A DNA stretch of 64,000 nt from Actinomyces oris (GCF_001929375.1 NZ_MSGO01000029.1:1-64000); one strand, 5' to 3'; shown: positions 1-9,033, counted from the first letter of the stretch. Numbers and translations: made by a program. Notes: a model not told the origin generated them from the letters alone.

Positions 1-179
1 CCCACAAGGGCTCCATCACCGATGATGGCACAGCGGGCACAAGGAGACACCCCCAGGAACAGAAGCAAGTACAGACAACTCACTTCTTACCGGGACCTTG
101 TGCCCGCACCCCGCTCCCACACCGCACCTACTGACGCGACCTCTAAGCGCCCACTGCTCGCCTTGTGCGGTGCGGTGCC

Positions 180-818
180 TCAGGTGAACAGGCTGCGCAG
201 CGTCCCGACGGCGATCGTGCGCTCCTCGTCGTCGGTGACCGTCACCTGGTAGACCACAGTACGACGGCCGCGGTGCAGGGGGGTGGCGGTGGCCTTCACC
301 CAGCCCTGGGACACGGAACGCAGGTGGCTGACCGTCAGCTCGGCCCCGACCGGGATGGCACCGTCGGGCGCCGCCGCGCGCGCGGCCACGGAGGCAGCCG
401 TCTCGATGATCGCGGCAGTGGCCCCGCCGTGCAGGATTCCGACGACCTGCCGGGCCCCATCGACCGGCATGCGGACCTCGGTCCGATTCGCGTCGCGAGT
501 CACCACCTCCATCCCGAGGGTCTCCATGAGCGTGCCCTCCTCACTGTCCTCCAGCACCGCGTGCAGTGCCGAGGATGCGGAGACGGCAGAGCCTGCGGGG
601 CGCGGATCGGGGTACGGGCGCCGGGCAGGGTCCGGGAAGGCCACAGCAGAGGCGCTCGCTCCGGAGTAGGAGGCCGCAGTGACGCGGCCCACGGGGCCCA
701 GCGGTCCGACGACCGCCGGCGAGCTGGGGGAGTCGGCGGAGGCAGGAGAGGCCTGGGAGTCGCAGGAGTCCCCTACGCTGATGGGGGAGAGAGGCGAGTC
801 GGACTGTGGATGGCTCAT
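180..818 (-). CDS. PaaI/hotdog-fold thioesterase family protein
   Basis: Probable cytoplasmic acyl-CoA thioesterase of the hotdog superfamily; the substrate is unknown. The last ~125 residues carry the fold signature: a LGMEV strand, then GARQVVGILHGGATAAIIETAAS (the HGG loop plus helix typical of PaaI enzymes), then VGAELTVSHLRSV and a final beta-rich stretch. The first ~95 residues are Ser/Pro/Ala-rich and unlike the family, which is usually 130-150 aa. The ATG at 818 (212 aa) is therefore only one choice; an in-frame ATG at 527 would give a compact 115-aa domain but clips the first strand. The gene is divergent from polA, with only 17 bp between the two starts. Fold confidence is high, start confidence low. 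Confidence 0.8.
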   Translation of the reverse strand: MSHPQSDSPLSPISVGDSCDSQASPASADSPSSPAVVGPLGPVGRVTAASYSGASASAVAFPDPARRPYPDPRPAGSAVSASSALHAVLEDSEEGTLMETLGMEVVTRDANRTEVRMPVDGARQVVGILHGGATAAIIETAASVAARAAAPDGAIPVGAELTVSHLRSVSQGWVKATATPLHRGRRTVVYQVTVTDDEERTIAVGTLRSLFT

Positions 819-823
819 GGGCC

Positions 824-829
824 TAGGCT
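824..829 (+). promoter_or_regulatory. -10 element of polA, probably leaderless
   Basis: TAGGCT ends 6 nt before the polA GTG, placing the transcription start on the start codon. No Shine-Dalgarno sequence precedes the GTG. Confidence 0.55.
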
Positions 830-835
830 GGCACG

Positions 836-3673
836 GTGAGCACCACCGCGACCAGCCCTGCGACGAGTCCAACACCTCGGCCCCCCTCGGATCCGGTTCC
901 CGAACGGCTTCTTCTCATCGACGGACACTCGATGGCCTTCCGTGCCTTCTACGCGCTGCCCGTCGACAACTTCACGACGTCGACGGGGCAGTCCACCAAC
1001 GCCGTCCACGGCTTCGTCTCCATGTTCCTGTCACTGCTGGACAACGAGCGGCCCACCCACGTGGCGGTCGCCTTCGACCTGCCGGGAGGAACCTTCCGCA
1101 CTGAGGAGTACGCCGAGTACAAGGGAACCCGCGATGAGACGCCGCAGCCCTTCCTCGGGCAGGTCGAGCTCATCCAGGAGGTCCTGGAGGCCATGGGCGT
1201 CACAGCGCTCACCGCGCCGGGCTACGAGGCCGACGACATCCTGGCCACCTTGGCGACCTCGGCCCAGGCCGAGGGCATGGAGGTCCTCATCTGCTCCGGA
1301 GACCGCGACTCCTTTCAGACGGTCACCGAGCGGTGCACCGTGCTCTACCCGGTCAAGGGCGTCTCAACGCTGCGCCGCATGACGCCTCAGGAGGTGGAGG
1401 AGCGCTACGGGGTGACGCCCGAGCGCTACCCGCACCTCGCCGCCCTGGTCGGCGAGACCAGCGACAACCTCCCCGGAGTCCCGGGCGTGGGCCCCAAGAC
1501 CGCCGCCAAGTGGCTCAACCTCTACGACGGGCTCGACGGCGTCATCGCTCATGCGGACCAGATCAAGGGCAAGGCCGGACAGTCGCTGCGCGACCACCTC
1601 GGCGACGTCGTGCGCAACCGCCGCCTCAACCACCTGCTCACCGACCTCGATCTTGGAGTCGTTCCGCGCACCGACCTGTGCCTCCCGGGTGCCGACCGCT
1701 CCGCCCTGGCGCGCGTGTTCGAGACCCTGGAGTTCCGCACCCTGCACCAGCGGGCGCTGCGCATCCTGAGCTTCACCGACACCTCCGACCACGCCGAGGC
1801 GGGTGAGGGAGAGGAGCCCGGCGCCCTGAAAGCACTGAGCGATCTGGAGATCGTCTCGCTGGGACACGATCTTGCCGCGGGGCGGCTGGCTGACTGGCTG
1901 GAGGGCGGCCTGCCGGCGGCCGACGATGACGGCTGCCGCCCGCTGGGCGTCGATGTCGTCGGCGCCCTCAGGCCCGTCGAGGGCGATGCCGCGCTCGTGT
2001 CGCTGTCCAACGGCTCTCGTGCGGTCGTCATCGACCTCACCGAGATCCTGCCCGAGGACGAAGCCGCCCTGGCCCGGCTCCTGGCTGACGTTGAGCGCCC
2101 CAAGCTCGTCGCCGACGCCAAGGGCAGCTGGCACGCGCTGAGCGCCCGGGGGCTCATGCTCGACGGCGTCGTCGCAGATCCCTCGCTGGCCGGCTACCTG
2201 TGCCGTCCTGAGCAGCGCAGCTACGACGTCGACACTCTCACCCAGCGCTGGCTCGGCATCGATCTGACCGCCGTCAACGAGGGCAGTGCCCCGGCCGACG
2301 ACGGCCCCCGTGATCCCCAGAGCGCCTTCGACCTCGAGGCCCTCACCTCCGACGCCGTTCCCACCTCCCACCTGGCCAGCGCGCGTCGGGCCGCCGCCCT
2401 GCTCCCGCTCCAGGACGTGCTCGATGAGCAGATGGCGGCTCGTGACGCCACCGGACTGTTCACCGACTTGGAGATGCCCGTGGCCGCAACCCTGACCGTC
2501 ATGGAGGCCGCCGGCATCGCCGTCGACGACGCCGTGCTCCGAATCCGCCAGACCGAGCTCGACGCCCGCGTGACCCACGCCGCCGAGGGCGCCTACGCCG
2601 CCGCCGGGCGAGAGCTCAACCTCTCCAGCCCCAAGCAGCTCCAGGCCGTCCTGTTCGACGAGCTGAAGATGCCCAAGACCCGCAAGACCAAGACCGGCTA
2701 CACCACGGACGCCGACGCCCTGGCCGGGCTGTACGCCAAGACCTCCCACCCGTTCCTGGAGCACCTTCTCGAGCACCGCGACGCCATCAAGCTGCGGCAG
2801 ACGGTTGAGGGACTGCGCAAGGCGATCCAGGCCGACGGTCGCATCCACACCACCTTCCAGCAGACCATCGCCGCCACGGGGCGCCTGTCGTCAACCGACC
2901 CCAACCTGCAGAACATCCCGGCCCGTCACGAGGAGGGGATGCGCATCCGTGAGGCCTTCACCGTCGGTGAGGGCTATGAGTGCCTCATGACCGCCGACTA
3001 CTCCCAGATCGAGATGCGCATCATGGCGCACCTGTCCGCAGATCAGGCGCTGATCAAGGCCTTCCGCAGCGGGGAGGACCTGCACCGCTACGTCGCCGCC
3101 CTGGTCCACGGCATCGGGGTCGAGGACGTGACCGCCCAGCAGCGCAGCCATGTCAAGGCCATGAGCTATGGGCTGGCCTACGGTCTGTCGATCTTCGGGC
3201 TGGCCCGCCAGCTCGGTATCGACAACGCCGAGGCGGCGGATCTGAGGAACGCCTACTTCGCCAGGTTCGGAAAGGTCCACGACTACCTGGAGTCCGTGGT
3301 GGAGCAGGCTCGACGTGACGGATACACCGAGACGATGTTCGGGCGCCGGCGCTACCTGCCCGACCTGACCAGCGACAACCGGCAGCGCCGTGAGATGGCT
3401 GAGCGGGCCGCCCTCAACGCTCCCATCCAGGGCAGCGCCGCCGATATCGTCAAGAAGGCCATGATCGACGTCGACAGCGCATTGACCGAGCAGGCACTGA
3501 GAAGCCGCATCCTCCTGCAGATCCACGACGAGCTCCTCATCGAGGTCGCGACTGGTGAGGCCGATGCGGTCGAGGCCCTCCTCAAGGAGCAGATGGGCGG
3601 GGCGGCAGAGCTCTCGGTCCCACTGGACGTCGCTGTCGGACGGGGGCGGACCTGGCGTGAGGCCGCCCACTAG
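836..3673 (+). CDS. polA: DNA polymerase I
   Basis: Repair and Okazaki-fragment polymerase, 945 aa, full length. The N-terminal 5'-3' nuclease domain begins with LLLIDGHSMAFRAFYAL (Asp29) and contains GYEADDILAT and GDRDSFQ. The middle domain is degenerate: where E. coli has the DTE exonuclease motif this protein has GVDVVGALR, so proofreading is probably absent. The polymerase domain has motif A (TADYSQIEMR, Asp ~721), motif B (KAMSYGLAYGLSIFGLARQL, ~773-792) and motif C (QIHDELLIEV, Asp ~898). The Tyr in SYGLAYG lies at the position of E. coli Phe762, as in mycobacterial PolA. Start is GTG with a -10 element placed for leaderless transcription. rpsA follows after 311 bp. It works with the UvrABC proteins also encoded here. 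Confidence 0.98.
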   Translation: MSTTATSPATSPTPRPPSDPVPERLLLIDGHSMAFRAFYALPVDNFTTSTGQSTNAVHGFVSMFLSLLDNERPTHVAVAFDLPGGTFRTEEYAEYKGTRDETPQPFLGQVELIQEVLEAMGVTALTAPGYEADDILATLATSAQAEGMEVLICSGDRDSFQTVTERCTVLYPVKGVSTLRRMTPQEVEERYGVTPERYPHLAALVGETSDNLPGVPGVGPKTAAKWLNLYDGLDGVIAHADQIKGKAGQSLRDHLGDVVRNRRLNHLLTDLDLGVVPRTDLCLPGADRSALARVFETLEFRTLHQRALRILSFTDTSDHAEAGEGEEPGALKALSDLEIVSLGHDLAAGRLADWLEGGLPAADDDGCRPLGVDVVGALRPVEGDAALVSLSNGSRAVVIDLTEILPEDEAALARLLADVERPKLVADAKGSWHALSARGLMLDGVVADPSLAGYLCRPEQRSYDVDTLTQRWLGIDLTAVNEGSAPADDGPRDPQSAFDLEALTSDAVPTSHLASARRAAALLPLQDVLDEQMAARDATGLFTDLEMPVAATLTVMEAAGIAVDDAVLRIRQTELDARVTHAAEGAYAAAGRELNLSSPKQLQAVLFDELKMPKTRKTKTGYTTDADALAGLYAKTSHPFLEHLLEHRDAIKLRQTVEGLRKAIQADGRIHTTFQQTIAATGRLSSTDPNLQNIPARHEEGMRIREAFTVGEGYECLMTADYSQIEMRIMAHLSADQALIKAFRSGEDLHRYVAALVHGIGVEDVTAQQRSHVKAMSYGLAYGLSIFGLARQLGIDNAEAADLRNAYFARFGKVHDYLESVVEQARRDGYTETMFGRRRYLPDLTSDNRQRREMAERAALNAPIQGSAADIVKKAMIDVDSALTEQALRSRILLQIHDELLIEVATGEADAVEALLKEQMGGAAELSVPLDVAVGRGRTWREAAH

Positions 3674-3984
3674 AGCACCGCTCCAGGCCCCGCGATCCTC
3701 GCCCGACGAAGCCGGTGATATATGAACGAGATCGGCACGTCATCCTTTTGACATCAAGTCGTCAGATGACGTGAGCGATTGCACGCACATACGGGATAAT
3801 GCTTGAGCATCGTCTAGTTACGGATTCGTCACGTACTGCTAAGGTTCACTCGTGCGCTCCTGGGCGTCTCCTATGAGACTGATCCAACCAGGATGATGAA
3901 TTGGTCCGGGCCGATTCACGTCACTGGGGAGCGCACAGTCCCTATCAACCCGATCCAACTATCCGCATTCGGAGCATCCACTCA
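3674..3984 (+). other. polA-rpsA intergenic region with likely rpsA promoter and leader
   Basis: No gene is visible in these 311 bp. A weak promoter candidate is TTACGG (3818-3823), 16 bp, then TAAGGT (3840-3845) with an upstream TGC. It would give an rpsA leader of about 130 nt. A short hairpin (GTCTC-CTAT-GAGAC) lies around 3868-3881. GGAG at 3971-3974 is the probable rpsA ribosome site, with a long ~10 nt spacer. No clear polA terminator was found. Confidence 0.3.
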
Positions 3985-5439
3985 ATGACAACCACTACGC
4001 CCAGCCCCGCCCCGGTTGCCGTCAACGACATCGGTTCGACCGAGGAGATCCTCGCCGCCGTTGACGAGACCATCAAGTACTTCGATGACGGCGACATCGT
4101 CGAGGGCACTGTCGTCAAGGTCGACCGCGATGAGGTCCTCCTCGACATCGGCTACAAGACCGAAGGCGTCATCCTCGCTCGCGAGCTGTCCATCAAGCAT
4201 GATGTCGACCCCGATGAGATCGTCACCGTCGGCGATGAGATCGAAGCCCTCGTCCTGCAGAAGGAGGACAAGGAAGGGCGTCTGCTCCTGAGCAAGAAGC
4301 GCGCGCAGTACGAGCGCGCCTGGGGCACCATCGAGCGCATCAAGGAGGAGGACGGCGTCGTCACCGGCTCCGTCATCGAGGTTGTCAAGGGTGGTCTCAT
4401 CCTGGACATCGGCCTGCGTGGCTTCCTGCCCGCCTCTCTGGTGGAGATGCGTCGCGTTCGCGACCTCCAGCCCTACGTGGGCCGTGAGCTCGAGGCGAAG
4501 ATCATTGAGCTGGACAAGAACCGCAACAACGTGGTCCTCTCCCGTCGCGCCTGGCTCGAGCAGACCCAGTCCGAGGTCCGCACCAACTTCCTGCAGACTC
4601 TGCAGAAGGGGCAGGTCCGCTCCGGCGTCGTGTCCTCCATCGTCAACTTCGGTGCCTTCGTGGACCTGGGTGGCGTTGACGGTCTGGTCCACGTCTCCGA
4701 GCTGTCCTGGAAGCACATCGACCACCCCTCCGAGGTCGTCGAGGTCGGCAACGAGGTCACGGTCGAGGTCCTCGACGTCGACTTCGACCGCGAGCGCGTC
4801 TCCCTGTCGCTCAAGGCGACCCAGGAGGACCCGTGGCAGGCCTTCGCCCGGACCCACGCCATTGGCCAGGTCGTCCCCGGCAAGGTCACCAAGCTGGTCC
4901 CCTTCGGCGCCTTCGTCCGCGTCGAGGACGGCATCGAGGGCCTGGTCCACATCTCCGAGCTGGCGCAGCGTCACGTCGAGGTCCCCGAGCAGGTGGCCAA
5001 GGTCGGCGATGAGGTCTTCGTCAAGGTCATCGACATCGACCTGGAGCGTCGTCGCATCTCCCTGTCGCTGAAGCAGGCCAACGAGGGAGTCGACCCCACG
5101 TCGGAGGACTTCGACCCCAGCCTCTACGGAATGGCGGCCGAGTACGACGAGCAGGGCAACTACAAGTACCCCGAGGGCTTCGACCCGGAGACCAACGAGT
5201 GGCTCGAGGGTTACGACGCCCAGCGCGAGGCCTGGGAGGCCGAGTACGCGGCTGCTCACGCCCGCTGGGAGGCCCACAAGGCCCAGGTCGCCAAGGCCCT
5301 GGAGGAGGAGCGGGAGTCCGGTGCTCCGGCGGCCCCCGCTGGCGGCACCTCCTACTCCTCGGCTCCGTCGGAGGCCTCCGGCACTCTGGCCTCCGATGAG
5401 GCCCTGGCCGCTCTGCGCGAGAAGCTCACCGGTAACTGA
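3985..5439 (+). CDS. rpsA: 30S ribosomal protein S1
   Basis: mRNA-binding protein of the small ribosomal subunit, 484 aa. It has four S1 (OB-fold) repeats at roughly residues 36-105, 122-190, 207-277 and 292-364. The last two carry the canonical NFGAFVDLGGVDGLVHVSELSW and PFGAFVRVEDGIEGLVHISELA strings. Four repeats are usual for actinobacteria; E. coli has six. The C-terminal ~115 residues are acidic and low in complexity and end in LREKLTGN. The ATG at 3985 is chosen over an upstream in-frame start because it begins MTTTTPSP next to a GGAG. Order polA-rpsA-coaE-uvrB is conserved in actinobacteria; here one extra gene separates rpsA from coaE. A strong hairpin terminator follows. Confidence 0.97.
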   Translation: MTTTTPSPAPVAVNDIGSTEEILAAVDETIKYFDDGDIVEGTVVKVDRDEVLLDIGYKTEGVILARELSIKHDVDPDEIVTVGDEIEALVLQKEDKEGRLLLSKKRAQYERAWGTIERIKEEDGVVTGSVIEVVKGGLILDIGLRGFLPASLVEMRRVRDLQPYVGRELEAKIIELDKNRNNVVLSRRAWLEQTQSEVRTNFLQTLQKGQVRSGVVSSIVNFGAFVDLGGVDGLVHVSELSWKHIDHPSEVVEVGNEVTVEVLDVDFDRERVSLSLKATQEDPWQAFARTHAIGQVVPGKVTKLVPFGAFVRVEDGIEGLVHISELAQRHVEVPEQVAKVGDEVFVKVIDIDLERRRISLSLKQANEGVDPTSEDFDPSLYGMAAEYDEQGNYKYPEGFDPETNEWLEGYDAQREAWEAEYAAAHARWEAHKAQVAKALEEERESGAPAAPAGGTSYSSAPSEASGTLASDEALAALREKLTGN

Positions 5440-5480
5440 GCATCCGCACCTTCTCACTGGTCAGGACTGACCTCTGACAT

Positions 5481-5525
5481 CATCTGAGGGTCTCTGTCTG
5501 TTGCGCAGGCAGAGACCCTCAGATG
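5481..5525 (+). terminator. Intrinsic terminator-like hairpin after rpsA
   Basis: A near-perfect 20-bp stem: 5481-5500 pairs with 5506-5525 with one G-T wobble and a 5-nt TTGCG loop. There is no U-tract, as is common in GC-rich actinobacteria. It starts 41 bp after the rpsA stop. Confidence 0.8.
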
Positions 5526-5639
5526 TCGGTGCCTTCTCCCCATCGCCCGGGTGCGCTGCCTGTGCCATGCTGTGGACGGGGCCGGCGCTCCCTGCTTCCT
5601 AGGAACAGGAACCTGTACGTGACGACCGTTGGAGACGAT

Positions 5640-7382
5640 ATGAGCTATTGGGGCGACATTGCCCGCGCTCTGGAGGATGTCGACCCCGTCTGCCCCAGCC
5701 GCGTCGCTGCAGCGGCACTGTGGAAGGCGATCGCCGCCGACGACGAGGGGGCGGCTGCGGGGAACGCACCCGACCAGGTGGTGCAGGCGGTCTGTGCCGT
5801 TGACCGGGCATGGCTGGTTCAGCTGGGCCAGGACCCGGACACGAGCACGAAGAGCCTCGAGCAGGCGATCGCCTTCTGTCAGGGGCTTCGGACGGCTCAC
5901 GGCCGCTCGACGCTCCCAGTGCGCTACGCCCAGGTGGAGCTCACCGCCGTCCTCGGCCTCAGGGACGAGGCCCTCGAACAGCTCCGTGAGGCCAGACTCT
6001 TCTCCTTCGGCAAGACCGATACCGGTGCCGTCCTGGCCACCGCCCGCATGCATGACGACTACTCCGGCGTCATCAGTACTGCCACGGCGACACCGAACCG
6101 CGCCGAGGCCGATCCTGTGGAGACCGCGCGGGGGCTGGGCGCGGTGCTGGTTCCCTACCTGGCCCACCAACGGCTGGTCGAGGCCGAGGATGCCTTCGCC
6201 TCCTTGAGCCGGCTCGACCTTCCAGATGTCGTGTCACTCCAGTGCCTGGCGGACAGGCTCGAGTACCTGGGACTGTCCTCCCAGTGGCAGCGGGCCATCG
6301 CGCTCATCCGTCACAGCCCCATGAAGGCCGTGTCCGAGGCCTCGGCCTGGCAGCTGATGAACACCGCTGTCGGACTGGCTCTCGTCATGAGGGAGGCCAA
6401 CAGGGCTGATTACGGAAAGCACGCCCTGGGCGCCTCGCTGAGCTGGACAACGCCGTGGGGCAACCTGGAGCTCACGGCCTGGGACACCGTCGTCCACGCT
6501 TATGACGTCATGACCGCCTTCGTGCGCGGTATCGCCCACCGCTTCGACGTCCGCAACGGCAACAACGGCGTGTCGTACCGGGTTGAGATGAGGATGGCTG
6601 CTGAGGCCGCTGGGCTGGCCAGCCGGTCCTACGGGACGGTGACGAGCGCCATTCCGGCTGATCGCGCCCGGCTGCGTAACCAGGGTGCCCTGCTCAAGGA
6701 GGTCCGTGAGCTGCTCACGCTGTCTCGCGGATATGGCATGGAGTCGGTGCGACAGCGCGCCATGTCGACAGCGGAGACGGTCAGCGCCTCGCTGTCCGAG
6801 GTGGTGGACGACTCCGCCCTGGAGCTGGTCGTCGACCTCCGCCTGGCCTTCGGCCGGCTGCTGGCGGCGCTGGGCGCCAATGAACGCGCGGAGAAGGAGC
6901 ATCTCGACACGGCGGAGCTGAGTCTGAGCCAAGGGTGGACGGAAACGGCCTGCGCCGCCCTGGCTCTGGCCTCGCACGCCGCTCAGGCTCGTGGGGACAG
7001 CGCTTCCAGCGGCCGGGTATGGCACCAGTGCCGGGAGGCGATGGAATCCTGGCCGATGAACCGGCCAGGAGAACGCTGCGGGATACTCGTCGACGCCGTC
7101 GGTGACCCTCTGGTCGCCGTGCAGGTCCTCTCCGCGCTGGCTGAGGTCCTGGTTGACGGGGTGGAGGAGGACCACTCTCGCGCACCGATCATCCGCGAGA
7201 TCATCTCACGGGCCTCGGAGCAGGCCTCCCGGTGCGTGAGTCCCCCGCGCAGCGCGGTGGAGTCGCTGGCCCGGGTCGAGGAGCGCATCGCTCCCTACGG
7301 GCGGGGTCGGGGAGGAAGAAGACGGCCCGGATCGACCACGACGATCACGACTGACGGTCAGGCGGCCTCAGGGGGCGACTGA
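5640..7382 (+). CDS. Uncharacterised helical, TPR-like protein
   Basis: Unrecognised soluble protein of 580 aa. It begins MSYWGDIARALEDVDP at an ATG with GGAG five nt upstream; further upstream in-frame starts would run back into the rpsA terminator. No signal peptide or membrane segment is visible. The sequence is mainly amphipathic helices rich in Ala, Leu, Glu and Arg, with recurring patterns such as ALEQLREARLFSF, RLVEAEDAFASLSRL and AEKEHLDTAELSLSQGW that suggest degenerate tetratricopeptide-type repeats, hence a scaffold or regulator. The C-terminal ~35 residues are a basic, disordered Gly/Arg then Thr-rich tail. It lies between rpsA and coaE, where many actinobacteria have no gene. Codon bias matches its neighbours, so it is native; function is unknown. 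Confidence 0.75.
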   Translation: MSYWGDIARALEDVDPVCPSRVAAAALWKAIAADDEGAAAGNAPDQVVQAVCAVDRAWLVQLGQDPDTSTKSLEQAIAFCQGLRTAHGRSTLPVRYAQVELTAVLGLRDEALEQLREARLFSFGKTDTGAVLATARMHDDYSGVISTATATPNRAEADPVETARGLGAVLVPYLAHQRLVEAEDAFASLSRLDLPDVVSLQCLADRLEYLGLSSQWQRAIALIRHSPMKAVSEASAWQLMNTAVGLALVMREANRADYGKHALGASLSWTTPWGNLELTAWDTVVHAYDVMTAFVRGIAHRFDVRNGNNGVSYRVEMRMAAEAAGLASRSYGTVTSAIPADRARLRNQGALLKEVRELLTLSRGYGMESVRQRAMSTAETVSASLSEVVDDSALELVVDLRLAFGRLLAALGANERAEKEHLDTAELSLSQGWTETACAALALASHAAQARGDSASSGRVWHQCREAMESWPMNRPGERCGILVDAVGDPLVAVQVLSALAEVLVDGVEEDHSRAPIIREIISRASEQASRCVSPPRSAVESLARVEERIAPYGRGRGGRRRPGSTTTITTDGQAASGGD

Positions 7383-7458
7383 CAGGGCGAGGCCGCGCCC
7401 TGTATCGCCGGTGACGTCGGTATCGCCTGCGCGCTGGCCCGGCTCGGGCAGGTCACGG

Positions 7459-7464
7459 CATGAT
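7459..7464 (+). promoter_or_regulatory. Possible -10 element of coaE
   Basis: CATGAT lies exactly 6 nt before the coaE ATG, the spacing seen at other leaderless genes here. The hexamer is a weak match to TANNNT. Confidence 0.35.
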
Positions 7465-7470
7465 GGGACC

Positions 7471-8121
7471 ATGCGCCACACACCCGATCCCCGTACCCCT
7501 CGCCGTCCGACGGATCGAGCCCTGCGCGTGGGGCTCACCGGTGGCATCGGTTCAGGTAAGTCGACGGCGGCCGCTCTGCTCGAGGAGCGCGGCGCGGTCG
7601 TGACCAGCGCCGACGAGGTCGCTCGCGACGTCGTCAGCCCGGGCAGCGACGGTCTTGCGGCAGTGGTGGCCGAGTTCGGGGAGGGGATCCTGGCCCCGGA
7701 CGGTTCCCTGGACCGCAGCGCCCTGGGGCGGCTGGTCTTCTCCGACGACCTGCGCCGCGCGCGTCTGGAGGAGCTCCTCCTGCCTCTCATCGCAGCAGAG
7801 GCGTGGGCTCGGATGGACACGGTTCCGGCCGGGCGGGTGGCGGTCTACGACGTTCCTCTCCTCGTCGAGGGGCAGATGCAGGACCTGTTCGATCTCGTCG
7901 TCGTCGTCGAGGCGGATCTTGAGACGCGCCTGGAACGGCTCGCCGAGCGGGGGATGACTCGTGACGAGGCGCTGGCCCGCATTGCCGTGCAGGCCACCGA
8001 CGAGGAACGCCGGGCCGTCGCCGACGTCGTCGTGTCCAACTCCGGGGCGCTGGAGGACCTGCGCGCCGAGGTCGACAGGCTCTGGAGCACCCGGATCCTG
8101 GAGCCGGGAACCGTCGCCTGA
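7471..8121 (+). CDS. coaE: Dephospho-CoA kinase
   Basis: Last step of coenzyme A synthesis: ATP-dependent phosphorylation of the 3' hydroxyl of dephospho-CoA, in the cytosol. Length 216 aa, normal for a single-domain CoaE; the extra C-terminal UPF0157 domain of mycobacterial CoaE is absent. The P-loop is GLTGGIGSGKST; it is followed by SADEVARDVVSPGSDGL and by YDVPLLVEGQMQDLFDLVVVV, the family's substrate and lid regions. The ATG at 7471 (MRHTPDPRTP) is preferred to an upstream start because it sits at leaderless spacing behind a -10-like hexamer and leaves a typical short N-terminal tail. It belongs to the conserved polA-rpsA-coaE-uvrB neighbourhood. Confidence 0.96.
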   Translation: MRHTPDPRTPRRPTDRALRVGLTGGIGSGKSTAAALLEERGAVVTSADEVARDVVSPGSDGLAAVVAEFGEGILAPDGSLDRSALGRLVFSDDLRRARLEELLLPLIAAEAWARMDTVPAGRVAVYDVPLLVEGQMQDLFDLVVVVEADLETRLERLAERGMTRDEALARIAVQATDEERRAVADVVVSNSGALEDLRAEVDRLWSTRILEPGTVA

Positions 8122-8163
8122 CGGAAAGGAGACGTTCCCGCAGGCCTGTGCTGCGAGCACGTC

Positions 8164-8169
8164 TATGGT
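8164..8169 (+). promoter_or_regulatory. Possible -10 element for the lipoprotein gene
   Basis: TATGGT lies 69 nt before the lipoprotein ATG, predicting a leader of about 60 nt that contains the GGAG ribosome site. No good -35 hexamer is visible. Confidence 0.3.
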
Positions 8170-8238
8170 GGGATGAGGAATGGCGGAGTCCCGGCCGCCG
8201 TCGGGTCTGAGCCATCGGTCGTAGGAAAAGGAGCCGTC

Positions 8239-8928
8239 ATGCCGCTTTCACCAATGGACAATCCCACTCGTCGGAGCCTTCTGCTGCTCGGGAGTCTCAC
8301 GGGACTCGGAGTGCTGGCGGGCTGCGGGATGTGGCCGGAGGAGCAGAAGGATAAGAAGCCGGTCCTGTACCTCTACCCCACGAGGACGATGGGCCTCTCG
8401 GTCTCCCTGGACTATGAGGGGACACTGACCTACACCTATCCGACGCCGCAGGCACGGGTGGACGGCGGCGTCACGTGGCAGGTGACGGCAGCACCTGACG
8501 GGGACCTCACTGACGCCTCGGGGCGGCACTACCCGTCACTGTTCTGGGAGGGGGAGGAGCCCGCCATCCTCGCTCAGAACGAGGGCTTCGTCGTCGAGGC
8601 GGATGCGGCCGCCGCCTTCCTGGAGGACAAGCTCTCCACCCTGGGGCTCAGTGAGCGCGAGGCGGCCGAGTTCATCACCTTCTGGGGACCGCGGATCGCC
8701 GAGCGGGGCAGGGCACTGGTCACCTTCGCCTCTGAGGAGTTCGCGCGCAAGGCCGTCTACCGCTTCACAGACCCCTCCTCGGGTGCCGAGATCGTCCCGG
8801 ATACCTTCATCCGGGTCTACATCGTCGTCGGGGACGTGCCGCAGGCAGCGGTTCGGGAGCAGAAGCTGGTGCCCGCACCGGCCCGGACCGGATTCACCGC
8901 CGTCGAGTGGGGCGGAACCGAGAGGTAG
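8239..8928 (+). CDS. Putative lipoprotein of unknown function
   Basis: Predicted secreted, lipid-anchored protein of 229 aa. The start ATG at 8239 has GGAG about six nt upstream. RRSLLLLGSLTGLGVLAGC is a signal peptide with twin Arg and a lipobox (LAGC, Cys ~31), so the mature protein should be anchored outside the membrane. The mature part starts with KKPVLYLYPTRTMGLSVSLDYEGTLTYTYP, is beta-rich, and ends with a conserved-looking RTGFTAVEWGGTER. I recall similar uncharacterised secreted proteins with this YLYP...VEWGGTE pattern in gut Firmicutes and Actinobacteria, but cannot confirm the family. No catalytic motif is obvious. It stands alone between coaE and uvrB. Confidence 0.8.
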   Translation: MPLSPMDNPTRRSLLLLGSLTGLGVLAGCGMWPEEQKDKKPVLYLYPTRTMGLSVSLDYEGTLTYTYPTPQARVDGGVTWQVTAAPDGDLTDASGRHYPSLFWEGEEPAILAQNEGFVVEADAAAAFLEDKLSTLGLSEREAAEFITFWGPRIAERGRALVTFASEEFARKAVYRFTDPSSGAEIVPDTFIRVYIVVGDVPQAAVREQKLVPAPARTGFTAVEWGGTER

Positions 8929-8943
8929 AGCCGGAAAGCGGAC

Positions 8944-9033
8944 TCAGCCCGAGCAGCTGCTGCGTCGAGAGATGCTGCGGGCAGGGCCGAGGGCGCCGAC
9001 GATGGTGGCGGAGACGGCGACGATGAAAGCCAT
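8944..9033 (-). CDS. Possible 29-aa hydrophobic small peptide
   Basis: An ATG at 9033 preceded by AAGGA with a 6-nt spacer opens a 29-codon frame starting MAFIVAVSATIVGALGP and ending in a basic Ser/Arg tail. The hydrophobic start resembles a membrane peptide or a cleaved leader. Support is only the ribosome site and composition; it may be fortuitous. Confidence 0.25.
   Translation of the reverse strand: MAFIVAVSATIVGALGPARSISRRSSCSG

Noticed and set aside
1..179. A gene at the left edge (for example minus-strand ATG at position 16)
   Set aside because: Too few bases remain in the window to show any coding signal; no ribosome site or recognisable residues.
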